Shown here: piece after piece, positions 1 to 11,050 of the stretch
How positions within the stretch are numbered: the stretch's first letter is position 1
Layout of the letters: every line of letters begins with the position of its first letter
Assembly: GCF_000226095.1 (NCBI RefSeq)
Contig: NC_016473.1
Location: 3,534,001 to 3,598,000 of the forward strand
Length of the DNA: 64,000 nt
Direction of reading: 5' to 3'
From: Thermothelomyces thermophilus ATCC 42464
Taxonomy: Eukaryota > Ascomycota > Sordariomycetes > Sordariales > Chaetomiaceae
Position numbers and translations under genes: made by a program
The notes under the pieces: model-generated
What the model saw: only the letters and a program-made list of their open reading frames with translations
What the model was told of the DNA's origin: nothing
Databases searched by the model: none

Positions 1-45
1 TCCCGACAGCTGGAAATCCTCCGAGAAGGGGCACGACATAATTAC

Positions 46-1380
46 CATGTTGGGTACCACGCCTTGAGCTTGGCAGCTGTTTTCGGATCCTTGACGATGC
101 TGTCCGTCCGCGCCCGCACCTGCTCGGCGTGAGGCAGGTCGAGCTTGTACAGCCGCCCGAGGTGCTCGGCGATCTTCTCCGGCGTTGGCTCGACTATGCC
201 ATGTCTTGGAGAGCCGATAACGGCAGAAAAGGCGGGCATTTCGGTCCACCCGTCTGCAACCATGTTCTCCTGGCCCTCTTCGGCGGCGTCGGTCAGGTAC
301 GAGTCAAGGTTCAGCATCCGCTCCCGCTGCCACCCCTTCTTCCTAGCAATTTTCGTTTTCCTGGATGCGAACGTCAACAACTTCCTGATGCGACCGAGAT
401 GAGAGAGCTCTCTAGGGGACGGCTTACCACTCCACCGGGTCTGTCGGGCGCTGGCCCCGCCACCACACCCCAGACGGCGTGCGCTGGAACACGTACAACT
501 CCTTCGCGTACTTGGCGAGCTTGGGCACTACCTGAATCGCGGTTGCGCCCGTGCCGATGATGCCGACACGCTTACCTTCAAGCCGGTTAAGGGCTTCATC
601 CGTGGGACTCCCACCAGTAACGTCGTAATTCCAGCGCGCTGTATGGAAAACGGGTCCGGTAAAGGTTTCGAGGCCTGGGATTTTGGGAACCTGGGGGTTG
701 GTGAGGATGCCGCTGGCAAGCAAGACATACCGAGCCTGGAGCTTCAGCTCACGGCTCTGCTGCCCGGGACCACGGCCCTCGGTGACCTCGAGACTCCACA
801 ACCGAGATTCGTCATCCCACCTGATGGTCTTGACATTCGACCGGAACAGCGCCTTGTCATGCAACTTCCACTGCGTCGCGATGCGGTACGCGTGCTCGAG
901 CAGCTCCGGCCCCGCCGCGTACTTGCTCTTGGGGATGTACCCGGTCTCCTCGAGCAACGGCATGTAACTGTAGCTCTCGACGTCGCAGTGCAGGCCGGGG
1001 TATCGGTTCCACCACCACGTGCCACCAAACCCGCCGGCGGCATCGACCATGAGGATATCATCCGGCCCACTCGCCAGCCCGGCTTCGGCCAGACGGACAG
1101 CATAGAGCAAACCTCCGTACCCGGCGCCGAGAATGATGAACTTATACCTGGAGCCGTCCTTGACCGGTTCTTTCGCGTTCAGCGCTGCATGATCAACCCA
1201 AGGATCTTCTGCGAGGGCGCGGAACCGTTCATTCCCGACCTCCTTGAGCCGGATGAACTGGCCAAGACCCTCGGGTCGGAAACGCTTGGCTGCTTCGGCC
1301 GTGTATTTCTGAGAGAGCTGGTGCAGCTTGAGATCTTCGGGGGTCGGGGCGCCGCTGGCGCCTTCAGCTGAGGGTGCCAT
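46..1380 (-). CDS. Baeyer-Villiger-type flavin monooxygenase, 3' end beyond window
   Basis: FAD/NADPH-dependent monooxygenase of the Baeyer-Villiger family, which inserts oxygen next to a ketone carbonyl. About 430 residues are visible; the family usually has 540-650. The start chosen is the ATG at 1380 (MAPSAEGASG); the frame stays open upstream to 1671 but that part has no family character. The first Rossmann motif is GAGYGG, the family fingerprint FxGxxxHxxxW is present as FTGPVFHTARW, and the second nucleotide-binding motif is GIIGTGATA. An intron at 385-427 (GTAAGC..CAG, 43 bp) joins ..PVEW to KLLTFASRK in phase. Exon 2 reaches WYPTW at about 46, where a GT donor starts; the final exon lies off the left edge. 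Divergent from the cyclase-family gene 880 bp away, which suggests co-regulation (inference). Substrate unknown. Confidence 0.88.
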
Positions 1381-2260
1381 TACGGGTTTGGTCGTTCGGG
1401 ACGCTGCCAAGTCAGTGTTGGGTAACGAGGGATGGGCGAGTGGCTTATATGGGAGAGTTTCCCCAAGAGCAAACGGCCCGGAAACCGTCGAATGCGGACG
1501 CCCAGTTTCGACCCCAGCACTGAGAGGTCCAGAACTCAGAAAACGAAACCGAATAAGAGCGTCGTATTCGGTTCCGCTCGCGCATCCCGTCTCAGACATC
1601 CTCCGGACCGACTGCACGGGGTGCTCCAGTCGCCCGCAGTTTTCTCTTCCAATAGGTCCGGGGGACGACAAGCCCGATGCGGTGCAGTTCCATGGGATGG
1701 TGGCGGATGTAACAACGGTGGGGTAAGAAGCACGGTGGATCGATTAAGTTGTTTGTGTGTGTTCCCCGCCCCATGCAGAAAGGGGGCAAATTCTCAACTT
1801 GTTCTCTGCTCACACTAATAATCCGTACATACAATGGGGCAGATGCCCCTGCTAGGCAGGTCGGGCGGATCAAATATCTCTCCATACCGGTCAGCCAGTC
1901 ACTCGTCTTGGCAGAATCGGATATTAATTATAATAAGACGGCAACGGTATTATTAAAGGAAAGTGCTCGAGCGGGGTCGTCGTCTTGGGGAACAGACAAA
2001 TCGGGGAGTTTGGCGGGATAATCCCAAAAGCGCCCAGGAGGGAGGCCGTCTTAATAGAGTCTTAATGTCCCTAATTAATACGACTTCTCCATGTCAACTT
2101 CGCGCCAAGTACGCAAAGAAAACAGCCTGCTCCACGGTCCATTCAGGGCTTTCACCACATCAAGTCACCAAACCAATACCTCCCCCAACACACTCTCTAA
2201 TAGTGGTCTAATTAAATTAGTGTTCCTGTTTAGCACTGCGGCGCGGCCAAGCCTTCCGCC
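1381..2260. promoter_or_regulatory. shared upstream region of the monooxygenase and cyclase genes
   Basis: Bidirectional intergenic stretch of 880 bp between two divergent starts. It includes TA-rich patches at about 1920-1960 and 2190-2220. No binding site could be assigned with confidence, and no third gene is supported. Confidence 0.5.
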
Positions 2261-3398
2261 ATGGATCCAAGCTCGGTTCCAGACTTTGACGACTTGCCCA
2301 AGGTCGAAGGGCAGCCCCAAGGGTGTGCCTGGGGGTTGTTCGACAAGGACGGCAAGAAGGACGTGTTTGGTACCTTGAACTTCCTCACGCCCCAGATTGT
2401 AGCCGCCGCCGCCGCCGAGGTCAAGGACGGGGTATCAATCTCTCTCAAGTGCGTTCGTCGGCTACCTGCTCGATCGGATTCTACGAAGGCGAGAGGAAGG
2501 AGGACTGACAAAAATGCAGCTGGCCACTGAACGGCATCAAGTTTCCGCTCCCGGGCCGCAAACCGCCCGTACACCGGCCGCTCTACCTGGGAGAAACCTT
2601 CGGCGTGCCCTTTGAAGGGTGGGATGACGAGCTCGAATTCAACACGCAGTTCAGCAGCCAGTGGGACAGCCTCTGCCACGTGACGCCCAACGGCACGGCG
2701 TACAACGGCGTCAAGACGACGGAGGAGGCCCTGTCGGTGCAGTCGACCGCCGAGAACGCGCTGCCGACCATCGACCACTGGCACTCACGCGGCGCCGTCG
2801 TGGGGCGCGGCGTCCTCATTGACTGGAAGCGGTACCACGAGGAGACCACGGGGACGCCGTTCCACCCCCTCGACGGGTACCGCATCACGACCGAGGACAT
2901 CGAGAAGGTAGCCAAGTACCAGGGGGTCGAGTTCAAGCACGGCGACATCCTCATCATCCGGACCGGCTACACCGAGATCCTCGAGGCCCCGACCCCGGAA
3001 GACATGGCCAAGTTCCAAGCCGCGACCCTGTCGGGCGTGCACGGGACCGTGGAGACGGCCCGCTGGGCGTGGAATCGCCGGTTCGCGGCCGTGGCCGGCG
3101 ATTCCCAGGCGTTCGAGGCCGTGCCCGCGCTGAAGCCGGATGGGACTGTGGGCGGAATCTCGGACCTGGGTGAGTGTCCTGTCTTCGCCCCTGAACCGCT
3201 GCTAGAACGCTAACCACCGCAGTCTTGCATCCGTGGTTCCTCAACCGCTTCGGCATGCCCATCGGGGAGCTCTGGGATCTCAAGGCGCTGAGCGAGTACG
3301 CCAAGAAGACGGGCAGATACAGCTTCCTCTTGACCTCGGCTCCCTTGAACCACCCAGGCCTAGTGGCCTCGCCGCCCAACGCCATTGCTGTGTTCTAG
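2261..3398 (+). CDS. cyclase-family (kynurenine formamidase-like fold) hydrolase
   Basis: Member of the putative cyclase/kynurenine formamidase-fold family of metal-dependent hydrolases, common in fungi beside catabolic and secondary-metabolite genes. Start MDPSSVPDFDDLPKVEGQPQ. Introns at 2449-2519 (GTGCGT..CAG, joining ISL-NWPLNGIKF) and 3170-3222 (GTGAGT..CAG, joining ISDL-VLHPWFLNRFG) give 337 aa, the usual fungal length. A family motif near the middle is QWDSLCHVTPNG, carrying the His expected at the metal site, and the C-terminus ends PPNAIAVF. The exact reaction cannot be read from sequence. The divergent neighbour is a Baeyer-Villiger monooxygenase, so a joint ketone-to-lactone and hydrolysis route is possible but is inference. 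Confidence 0.85.
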
Positions 3399-4201
3399 TA
3401 ATTAACCTGAAATCGATGGCCACTAAGATATTCGTGGACGGCGATGGGGCTGCTTCATTAGGTGTGTAGCTCGATCGAGATGAAACCCTACATAGTAAGC
3501 GTTTCAAAGGGGTGCAGTATCTGAGCTAAATTCTCGGTAACCATGTGCTTCCAAGGCACAGCAGTACGTCCGCACACTCCACAAGGCGCCCGCATTAATT
3601 GGGTCGGAAACATATATGACCCAAGCTGTACGTATGTGAGAGGTGTAATTAATTAGTTAGTAGAGCACTGGAGCTATGTGGCGGTCAATGCTTTCAGCCC
3701 GCCCTAGTGGCGAGGGGCCGCGTTCCGGCGTGCGGTTCTGATGCGCGAGCGGGATGCAGCATTCACCAAAGCCGACGGAAGGTTCTCATACTCCGTACTC
3801 TGTATGTTTTGATTGTTGTGGAAGAGGGGCATGGAGGAATGCTGTGAGGCGGCAAGGATGTTGGATTCCCTGATCAGGGTCCAAGTTGGGGGCAGGAGTG
3901 CCAGGCATCCCGCTGACAGCTAATTTCCTTCTCGCCAGCTGCAGACCAGGCAAGAGGGATGATTGGGGGAGCCGAGTCGCATCCAAACTTTGGTTTGCCG
4001 TGGACTACGCCGCTTGGGTGCATCCGCGCGGAATTTGCCAATGGGCGGAAATGTACTTTCGTTGAAGAAGGAAGCAGGCCCGCCCCCCAACGGTTGTCAA
4101 GGCCTCGGTCCCTTTCACACATAAGCGCGCAACGGAGGGACGACCAAGCATCACGGAATACGCTGCGTGTTCTCGAGAATCACCGACCTCTCGAACGCGC
4201 A
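3399..4201. other. intergenic, no gene seen
   Basis: About 800 bp of intergenic DNA. It contains one TACTCCGTA nonamer at 3789-3797, a motif repeated elsewhere in the window. No coding frame with protein character was found. Confidence 0.5.
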
Positions 4202-5453
4202 ATGGCGCTCGAATTCACAGGTAGACCCGGCACGCTGCTTGGGCCGCTAACGACGGCCTGGTCCATGCCAGATAGCTGCACCGTCCATGTGCGGAACTGC
4301 GCAACCTGCAACGAGGGCTTCAGAGGTCAGCAATGCGTGTCGGGCCAGCCCGAGGATCACACCACGTGCTGGCCTCCGGCCGTCAAGGCGAACGAGCCGC
4401 CCCAGCACCCTTTTGTCGGATGGGGCTTCTACTCTCCCGGCCTGGTATGCCCATCCGGCTACACGACCGCTTGCACGGCCGAGTACGGCGGGAGACCAGA
4501 GTGGGAGATTGAGTTCACCTTGATCCCGGGAGAGACGGCAGTTGGGTGCTGTCCCGAGTATGTCATGTTTCCTCCCCTCCCCCTTCCCCCCTCCCCCGGC
4601 GGCAGAGCCATGACCGGCCTTAGAAAGCAGTGGCTGACCCGGCTGGCATAGGGGGTTCAAGTGCACCAACAAGAACGGCAACACTTGCATCGCCGTCGAG
4701 ACGGGGCTGAGAGTTGCCACCGGCTTCTGTTCCGGATCGCAGCTGGCTGATCTCGCCCAGGCTACCTTTCCGGCATTCGTGGACGTCCCGACAACCATAA
4801 CGGACGACGGGTCGAACGAGATTGCCGCGCAGACATATACGCAGGAGGTGGTCTTTTTGGCGCCCATGTTCCAGCTGAATTTCCAGTCGTCAGACCTTGT
4901 AACCTCAACAGCCCGACCGCCCACATCGGCGTCGAGTACCCAGGATGGTCCGAAGTCGACCGACACCAACTCCGCTTCATTCAATTCCCTCCCGACGGTT
5001 TCTGGCCAAGGTGGTCAGTCGGGGGGAGGAAGCGGGTTGTCGACGGGCGCAACAGCCGGGATCGCCGTCGGCGCGGCGCTGGGGGGCGTACTCCTGGGCA
5101 TACTGGCGATTGTTCTGTTTATCCGGAACCGAAGGAAAAAGGAGGGGCCTGCAGCACCACCCGTGTGGCAAGAAACACCCCCCACCGGCGCGCCGCCGTC
5201 TCAATATATGGACCACGGAACTTACAAGTACGTGTCGGAGCTTCCGAGCGCCGGCGGCGAACATTCGGAGCTTCCCCAGGCCTGGCATGACTGGTACGAG
5301 CTGCCTGTGCAACACAGTGCGACTCCGGGTCATGGGCAGTATGGGAACGAGCAACAACTGCTGCATCCACAGTACCAGCACCAGCAGCAGCAGCAGGCGT
5401 GGTTCGGCCAACAGCCGGCTGCGAGCGAGTTACCAGCGGGAAGCGGACAATGA
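4202..5453 (+). CDS. Cys-rich single-pass membrane protein of unknown function
   Basis: Predicted surface protein of 385 aa with one intron at 4558-4651 (GTATGT..TAG) that joins CCPE to GFKCTNKNGN. The extracellular half is rich in Cys (CTVHVRNCATC, CPSGYTTACTAEYGG, VGCCPEGFKC), followed by a Ser/Thr/Gly-rich stalk. A single membrane segment GIAVGAALGGVLLGILAIVLF is followed by a basic stop (RNRRKK). The cytoplasmic tail of roughly 100 residues is rich in Pro, Gln and Tyr, with a short CAG-encoded poly-Gln run near 5380-5398. This layout matches a widespread family of uncharacterised Pezizomycotina proteins. No N-terminal signal peptide is visible after the chosen ATG, so the true start could lie in an upstream exon. 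A sensor-like role is only a guess. Confidence 0.72.
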
Positions 5454-5993
5454 GTCACTTCGGCGAGTATCGTACGGCGCTAAAGGAAACAAGCCTTCGC
5501 TTACTTGGTGGATTGTATCCGCCGTTCCAGAACCAAAGGATGGGGAGCTGGGTGCAAGTGCCGGGGTTCAGTGCTGAGAAGGATTCTCGCAGCATTTTGG
5601 GGGCGGCAACGGCACCACAGAGGGCGCTGGCAGCCTAATAGCCTTGCACATCGGTGTGACCCGCCCTTGCCGTCCCGTCTCTCAGCTCCCTGCCAAGACC
5701 CGCTGCTGCCTGGAAGAATGATGCCACCCATGCCGCGTGGCTGCATAGCTCTACTACTAGGTGCAAACTGGCGCGCTTGCAACGAAGTCACCCTCGGTAA
5801 TGTCGACCTTCACCATGGTTGAAGGGCGTTCCCTGGACTGAGCCGTCACTTTCTTAAATTTTAAGACTCGAGGGGCGACCCTCCTTTCAACTGCAAACGC
5901 ACACAGAGGCCATCACCCATAAGAAAAGGCCGATAGCAACAAAAAAAAATCATCATATAATAATTACAGTACCATCGACGACAGCAAGCAAGG
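5454..5993. other. intergenic: 3' flank and promoter
   Basis: Contains the 3' flank of the membrane-protein gene and the promoter of the Fax-like gene. An A-run sits at about 5941-5949, close upstream of the start at 5994. No other gene is seen. Confidence 0.5.
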
Positions 5994-6978
5994 ATGGCGA
6001 ATTCCAAGCCAACCCCTTCGCTCACCCTCTACCGCGGGTTCCCTTCCCGGGGCCGCTATACCCCTTCGCCCTTCGTCAACAAACTCGAGGCGCGTCTGCG
6101 TATTGGCGGCCTACCGTACCGCGTCGAGACGGGCTCCATCTTCAAGGCGCCCCGCGGCAAGCTCCCCTACCTCGATTTCGACAGGGAGGGCGGCTCGGGC
6201 GGCGGCGGCGAGAACGATAACAACACGACCGGCTCAGGGCCAGAGCAGCTAGCCGACTCGACGCTCATCGCACGCAGGCTCATCGAGGAGGGCTACCTGC
6301 CGGACCTGAACGCGGCGCTGACGCCGGCCGAGAGGGCCCGTGACTTGGCGCTGCGGGCGCTGCTGGAGGACAAGCTGTACTTTTACCAGGTTCGTTCATC
6401 ACTCCATCCAACTCGGACTTTTTTGCGCGACTTTTTTTTGCTGTGCCATGTCGGAGAGGAAGCCGGTGTTGACGGACGGCAGGTGCGCGAGCGCTGGATC
6501 GACAACTACTACGCGATGCGAGACAGCGTGCTAGGTTTCATGCCCTTCCCGGTGCGGTTCGTCGTCGGCCTGCTCGCGTACCGCAACGTCAAGAACACGT
6601 TGCACGGCCAGGGCGTGCTCCGCTTCACTGCCGACGAGGCCCAGGCGCTGCGGCTGGAGGTCTGGGAGAGCGTCAATGCGATGCTGCTCGAGTCGCGTAA
6701 CAAGGCGCGAGAGGCCGGCAGGTACGGCCCCTTCTGGGCGCTGGGCGGCGCTGCCCCTACCGAGGCGGATGCCGCTGTGTTTGGGTTTGTCGTCGCGTCC
6801 CTGAGCTGCAAGCAGTATGTTTGTCCAAAGATCGGCAAGTTAAGGGAGCGTTGATTGCTGACGGCGGCGTAGGGCACCGACCACAAAGGAAATCATCCGC
6901 AGCTTCCCCGTCGTTATGGAATACGCGAGGAGGATCCACGATCAATACTTCAGTGACTATGAGCATTGGACGGAGTAG
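5994..6978 (+). CDS. Fax/metaxin-like GST-fold protein
   Basis: Protein of the glutathione-S-transferase-like superfamily related to failed-axon-connections and metaxin proteins (thioredoxin-like N-domain plus all-helical C-domain). The N-domain reads LYRGFPSRGRYTPSPFVNKL, then APRGKLPYLDFD and LADSTLIARRLIEEGYLPD; the C-domain includes RERWIDNYYAMRDSVL and PTEADAAVFGFVVASL. Introns at 6390-6482 (93 bp) and 6815-6872 (GTATGT..TAG) give 277 aa ending SDYEHWTE. A Gly/Asn low-complexity insert lies at about residues 64-78. The first intron is a multiple of three without a stop, so unspliced transcript would also be open. Catalytic function is unknown; such proteins are often annotated simply as GST-like. 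Confidence 0.8.
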
Positions 6979-7397
6979 GTGGGGAATTGCGGAACAGCAG
7001 CCTCGGCGTGTAGAGGTGACGGCCCATGATCTGTGTGTTCTGTGTGCTATTACAGTCAGGGCATTATTATATGGTATAAGTATAACATGAACGAGGTCAC
7101 TCTCTGTCGACAGCTTTGATTCCAGCACCGGATCAACTCCCTTCCGGAAACCTATTCATGGCCCGAGGCAAACACACACTCTCTCCACCCAGGAACATCA
7201 CCAACAGAGCTGGACCGCAGCTGCACCACCTGTGAAACCGACCACGCAACAGTTTTGACTTGTTACAGCAATTACAGCAACACACTTTGACCGACCTTTC
7301 TGGATCAGTCGTTTTGTTTATAGAACACACTGGGAAAGAAAAACGCAAGCCACGGAGTTAAAAACGGTAACTATCAGTCCTCTTTTATGCTGCTGTC
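6979..7397. other. intergenic, convergent 3' flanks
   Basis: 420 bp between the 3' ends of two convergent genes. No RNA gene, repeat or further coding frame is apparent. Confidence 0.45.
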
Positions 7398-8981
7398 TCA
7401 CCTCTTCTCTTGATTTTCCAGCAACTGAACGACGCCAACTTCCTCGTCCTTGATGCCGTCGTTCCTCTTCCGACCCGTCTCCCCGGAATAGTCGTCGACC
7501 AGTTGCCGCTCCAGAGTGAATGAAGAAAACTTCCTAGCGGCCGCTCCCTTCTCGAAGAGCTCATCCAGCTGCTCCAGACTTCTGCCCTTGGTCTCGGGAA
7601 CGAAGAAGAACGCCCACAGGGCGACGACGAGATTGCTTCCACCCCAGATGTACCCGTACTTTGGGCCCCACCCCAGCCGGTCGGGGTTAACGAAGTAGGG
7701 CGTGAAGAAGGACACCAGCCAGGCGGCGACAAAGTTTAGGCCCGACGCGGTGCCGACCGTCTGCGAGCGCAGCCGTTGCGAGGGGATCTCGGTCCCGAGC
7801 GCCCACAGGACCGGGCCCTGGCCGATGCCGTACACCCACGTGTAGACGATGCTGAGCGCGACGAGCGCCTTGCTCGCGCCCGGCGAGTGCCCGCCCGAGA
7901 CGGTGTAGACGACGGCCATGCCGAACATCACGGCCGACGAGACGAGCGAGGCGACCACCAGCAGCTCGCGCCGCCCAAAGCAGCGCATCGCCGGGAACGC
8001 CAGCATGTTTCCGGTCAGCGCGATCGCGAGGGATATCATGACCCAGTCGAACGGCGAGCCCACGCGCGCCTGCACGAACAGGTAGACCGAGAAGCCGGAC
8101 ATGAAGGTGACGCCCGTCGCGATGCCGGCCACGTTGGCCCCGTAGCTGAGCAGCGTGCGGCGGAGGTCCGGGCCCTTGAACATGTCGCTCAGGTGCACTC
8201 CCGCGTGGATCTCCCGCTCCATCAGGTAGGCGCTCCGGATGTCCTCCACCTCGGCGCGGAGGCGCGACTCGTCCCGGATGCCCCTCAGCCTGCGGATGGC
8301 CCTCATCGCCTGCTCGTCCCGGCCCTGCGCGACGTAGAAGCGGGGCGTGTCCGGGAGGAATAGCAGCAGGACGGTCAGGAAGGCGGGCACGGCGTACATG
8401 ACGGCGAGCGGGATCATCCACGAGACGGCGCCGCCGTGGGGCTGGCAGTAGTTGTCGACGAGGATCCCGAGCAGGGCGCCGAGCGACGTCTGGAAGGTGC
8501 TCATACCCACGACGGGGCCCCTGAGCAGCGACGGCGCCGACTCGGCCATGTACGTGACGCAGTAGGGCACCAGCAGCCCGTTGGACACGCCCAGCAGCAG
8601 CCGCCCCGCATACAGGCCGGCCAGGCTGCGCAGCCCCAGCTGCAGCGAGATGGACACGAACGCGAAAGCGCAGCCCGCCCACAGCCCGGCCCTCCTCGAG
8701 ACCCGGGTGTGGGCCGCGTAGATGGCGACGGCGGCGAGGAAGCCGCCGACGTTCATGAGCGACTGGATCAGCCGCTGGACGTCTGTGTGGATGTTGAAAC
8801 CGATGGGGTTGGCCGGGTCGGCGTAGCCGTAGACGGCGAGAAAGCCCGGCATGCTCTGGAAGCCGGCGACGGCGGCCGAGTCGTAGCCGTACTGAAACTG
8901 GCCGAGCGCGACGAGAAAGCAGATAAACACGACCCGCCTCTCGGTGAGGATGCGGCGCTTGCTGACGGCAGACTCGGCCAT
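7398..8981 (-). CDS. MFS sugar porter-family transporter
   Basis: Intronless 527-aa major facilitator protein of the sugar porter family, which imports hexoses or related sugars across the plasma membrane by proton symport. There are 12 predicted membrane segments. Family signatures seen are GYDSAAVAGFQSMPGF in the first helix, LLLGVSNGLLVPYCVTYMAE (porter signature near TM4-5), LPDTPRFYVAQGRDEQA at the start of the central loop, and PETKGRSLEQLDELFEKGAAARKF at the C-terminus, typical of the fungal maltose/hexose transporter branch. Substrate cannot be told from sequence. A secreted-protein gene and a broken GH35 beta-galactosidase lie upstream within 3.3 kb. Confidence 0.92.
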   Translation of the reverse strand: MAESAVSKRRILTERRVVFICFLVALGQFQYGYDSAAVAGFQSMPGFLAVYGYADPANPIGFNIHTDVQRLIQSLMNVGGFLAAVAIYAAHTRVSRRAGLWAGCAFAFVSISLQLGLRSLAGLYAGRLLLGVSNGLLVPYCVTYMAESAPSLLRGPVVGMSTFQTSLGALLGILVDNYCQPHGGAVSWMIPLAVMYAVPAFLTVLLLFLPDTPRFYVAQGRDEQAMRAIRRLRGIRDESRLRAEVEDIRSAYLMEREIHAGVHLSDMFKGPDLRRTLLSYGANVAGIATGVTFMSGFSVYLFVQARVGSPFDWVMISLAIALTGNMLAFPAMRCFGRRELLVVASLVSSAVMFGMAVVYTVSGGHSPGASKALVALSIVYTWVYGIGQGPVLWALGTEIPSQRLRSQTVGTASGLNFVAAWLVSFFTPYFVNPDRLGWGPKYGYIWGGSNLVVALWAFFFVPETKGRSLEQLDELFEKGAAARKFSSFTLERQLVDDYSGETGRKRNDGIKDEEVGVVQLLENQEKR

Positions 8982-9741
8982 CGTACTGTATTATTGGGGG
9001 TTGCTGTTTTTTGTTTTTGTTGGTGTATGTGTGTGGCGGAGAAGAAAGAGGAGGTTTCTCGGATATCATGTTATCGGTAATTAGACAACTATCTCTTCCT
9101 CTCGCTTTTCTCTAAGACGTGGCCTTGGTGCATAATAAGGGTGTTACCACCAAGACGCGAAATCTTAGCCGATTATTGACTTCATCTGCCGGGTTCCCCC
9201 TCACAAGATTTGTTACTATTACCCCAATTAGCCAACCTTGTTACGATGATTGGCCAATCTCCGGGACAATGTTGCAGACCATGCGACTCCGCACGTATGC
9301 CTATGCAACGTCGGTCCTTCGCCGACGGCTCTTGGTTTAAGTTGAAGAGGAAGAGGCAAATCCGGAATCAGATTTGAAAGAATGTCGGAAATCGAATATG
9401 TTGCCGCTGTCTCTTATCGCCACACACGACTTTCTCTGAAGTATCCAAACAGCGGGCCGGCTGTCCCTGTCGTTGTCAATCCTTCAAGGCAGTCCTTCAC
9501 TAGAGATCGCATGCCGTGTGACTACATGCAAAGAGGACCAACGCTTAAGTCGGGATGGCAATTAAGCTAAAGAGGTCGACAGCAGGCACATTGGCACAGC
9601 CGAGCAGAAAGTCAACAAACGAGACCGGGAAAGAAAACGAAGAGGAAAGAACGCCACTGCAACAACAAAGGCCGAAGAAACGGATCCAGCGGCACAAAAC
9701 ATTTCATTAATCTGTTGTCAGCTCTTACTCGCCTTCTGCTA
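8982..9741. other. intergenic, upstream of the sugar porter
   Basis: 760 bp containing the promoter of the minus-strand transporter, with a T-rich patch at 9000-9020, and the 3' flank of the next minus-strand gene. No gene is seen. Confidence 0.45.
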
Positions 9742-10711
9742 CTAAGCGCGGCAGGACCCTAGCTTCCCCGGAAAGCGGTAAATCAAAGGGTCGACATTTG
9801 CGGGATCGGAGCAGTGATCATATCCCGCCAAGATGCGGGTGTGTGCAGCCTCGCGGTCGCTGTCAGGGAAGGCTTCGACGCCGGACATGGGGTCGCCCGA
9901 ATAGAGACAGCCGTCGCTTCCGTGGCAGCACATGTCCCGGATATGGGAGCCATGGAGCTAGAGGGACTTGGCAGAAACTCGAACGCCCCAGGCGTTGTCC
10001 TATTCCCAACGAAACCAAGATCAGCATACACACAGGCGTCCATCCTTACCTTCCCAAGGCACTGTGTAAGCAGGGAGAGATCACATTGCACCAGTATAGA
10101 CCCGTGTTCTCACGGCAACCGATGCGGTGGCACATCTTGGCCCCGAGGGTCCAGTGTCCGTTGAGAGCGCGCAGCTGGGTCGGAAGACTCGTGACCTCGT
10201 CTGAGTTGCCGGTGGCTAAGCCGCTATCGGCGCCGCAAGTTCTGGCGCCGAAATGCTTCATTGTCTCATCCGGATCGGGCATCTCGGCGACCCAGTTGCT
10301 GTTTGTTTCAAGGATCTTGTTCCAGAAATCCTGGGGAAAGAGCCGTCAACAACCCAGCCCGTGACGAGGTTTAATTCCATAACCGAAGAAGCCTTACGTC
10401 GACGTCCTTAACGTATAGGGTACAGTGTGGCTCGGCGGGGAAGACGGGGCCTTCCCAGCGGATGAGGTTAGGTACAGCGCTTGAGCTAATATTGCGAAAC
10501 TGCAAAAGCGACGCCGCAATTGCTGCTTCTAGCAATTGCACCTAAGTAGGCCGTAGGTATTCTGACAGATATGTTTGCGGCGAATGCGGCCTCCTGAGGT
10601 CAGGTCTGCAAGCGAGCAAATGCCGGGAGCTGAACTTGTTTGAGCAAAGGTACTCACTTGCAATGATGCCGCTACAGAAGAGAGAGAGAAGACAAATGCG
10701 GAGCAAGCCAT
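9742..10711 (-). CDS. small secreted Cys-rich protein, effector-like, gene model partly uncertain
   Basis: Gene with four proposed exons. Exon 1 (10711-10658) encodes a signal peptide MACSAFVFSLSSVAASLQ with a GTGAGT donor. Exon 2 (10499-10398) encodes FRNISSSAVPNLIRWEGPVF..CTLYVKDVD. Exon 3 starts at 10330 (DFWNKILETNSNW..) and contains KMCHRIGCRENTGLYWCN, a Cys pattern common in small secreted fungal proteins, some of them Ecp2/Hce2-like. The last exon (from about 9957) encodes HIRDMCCHGSDGC and ends KLGSCRA. The last junction is unresolved: the good GTAAGG donor at 10049 leads into a different frame than the Cys-rich final exon, while the in-frame alternative donor at 10084 (GTGATC) is weak. 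About 205 aa in the preferred model. Function unknown. Confidence 0.55.
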
Positions 10712-11050
10712 GGTTGTGGGCGGCTATGATAATGTCGTGAAGAACACCAATATTGCCGAAGGTCATCGGAAGGTGTTGAGCGGATCGCGCCTCAGAACAC
10801 AGCCCAAAGATCCAAGGCATGATTGAAAGAGCCAAGGGGAGAGGGGCTTTAAACGACTGAGCAGAAATGATTCACACATTTTTTTTTTTCTGCTTCGCGT
10901 TTTTTTACCTCTCCATTCTCGAATGATTTGGTAATTAATGATTAATTAGCTGCAAGAACGGCCTTTCGATCTGTTTGCTCCTTCCGCCTCCGGTTTCTCA
11001 AAGCATTTAAATGGCCACGCACATTTTTTTTCTCAAATTGCCAAAGAAAG
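10712..11050. other. intergenic, AT-rich
   Basis: Short AT-rich spacer with a T-run at about 10879-10888 and another near 11023-11031. No gene is seen. Confidence 0.4.

Noticed and set aside
1381-1671. N-terminal extension of the monooxygenase upstream of 1380
   Set aside because: In frame but without conservation; the downstream ATG gives the normal family start.
7687-9069. Long open frame (460 codons) antiparallel-frame within the sugar porter
   Set aside because: His/Arg/Pro/Gly-rich shadow of the GC-rich transporter gene on the same strand; no protein family character.
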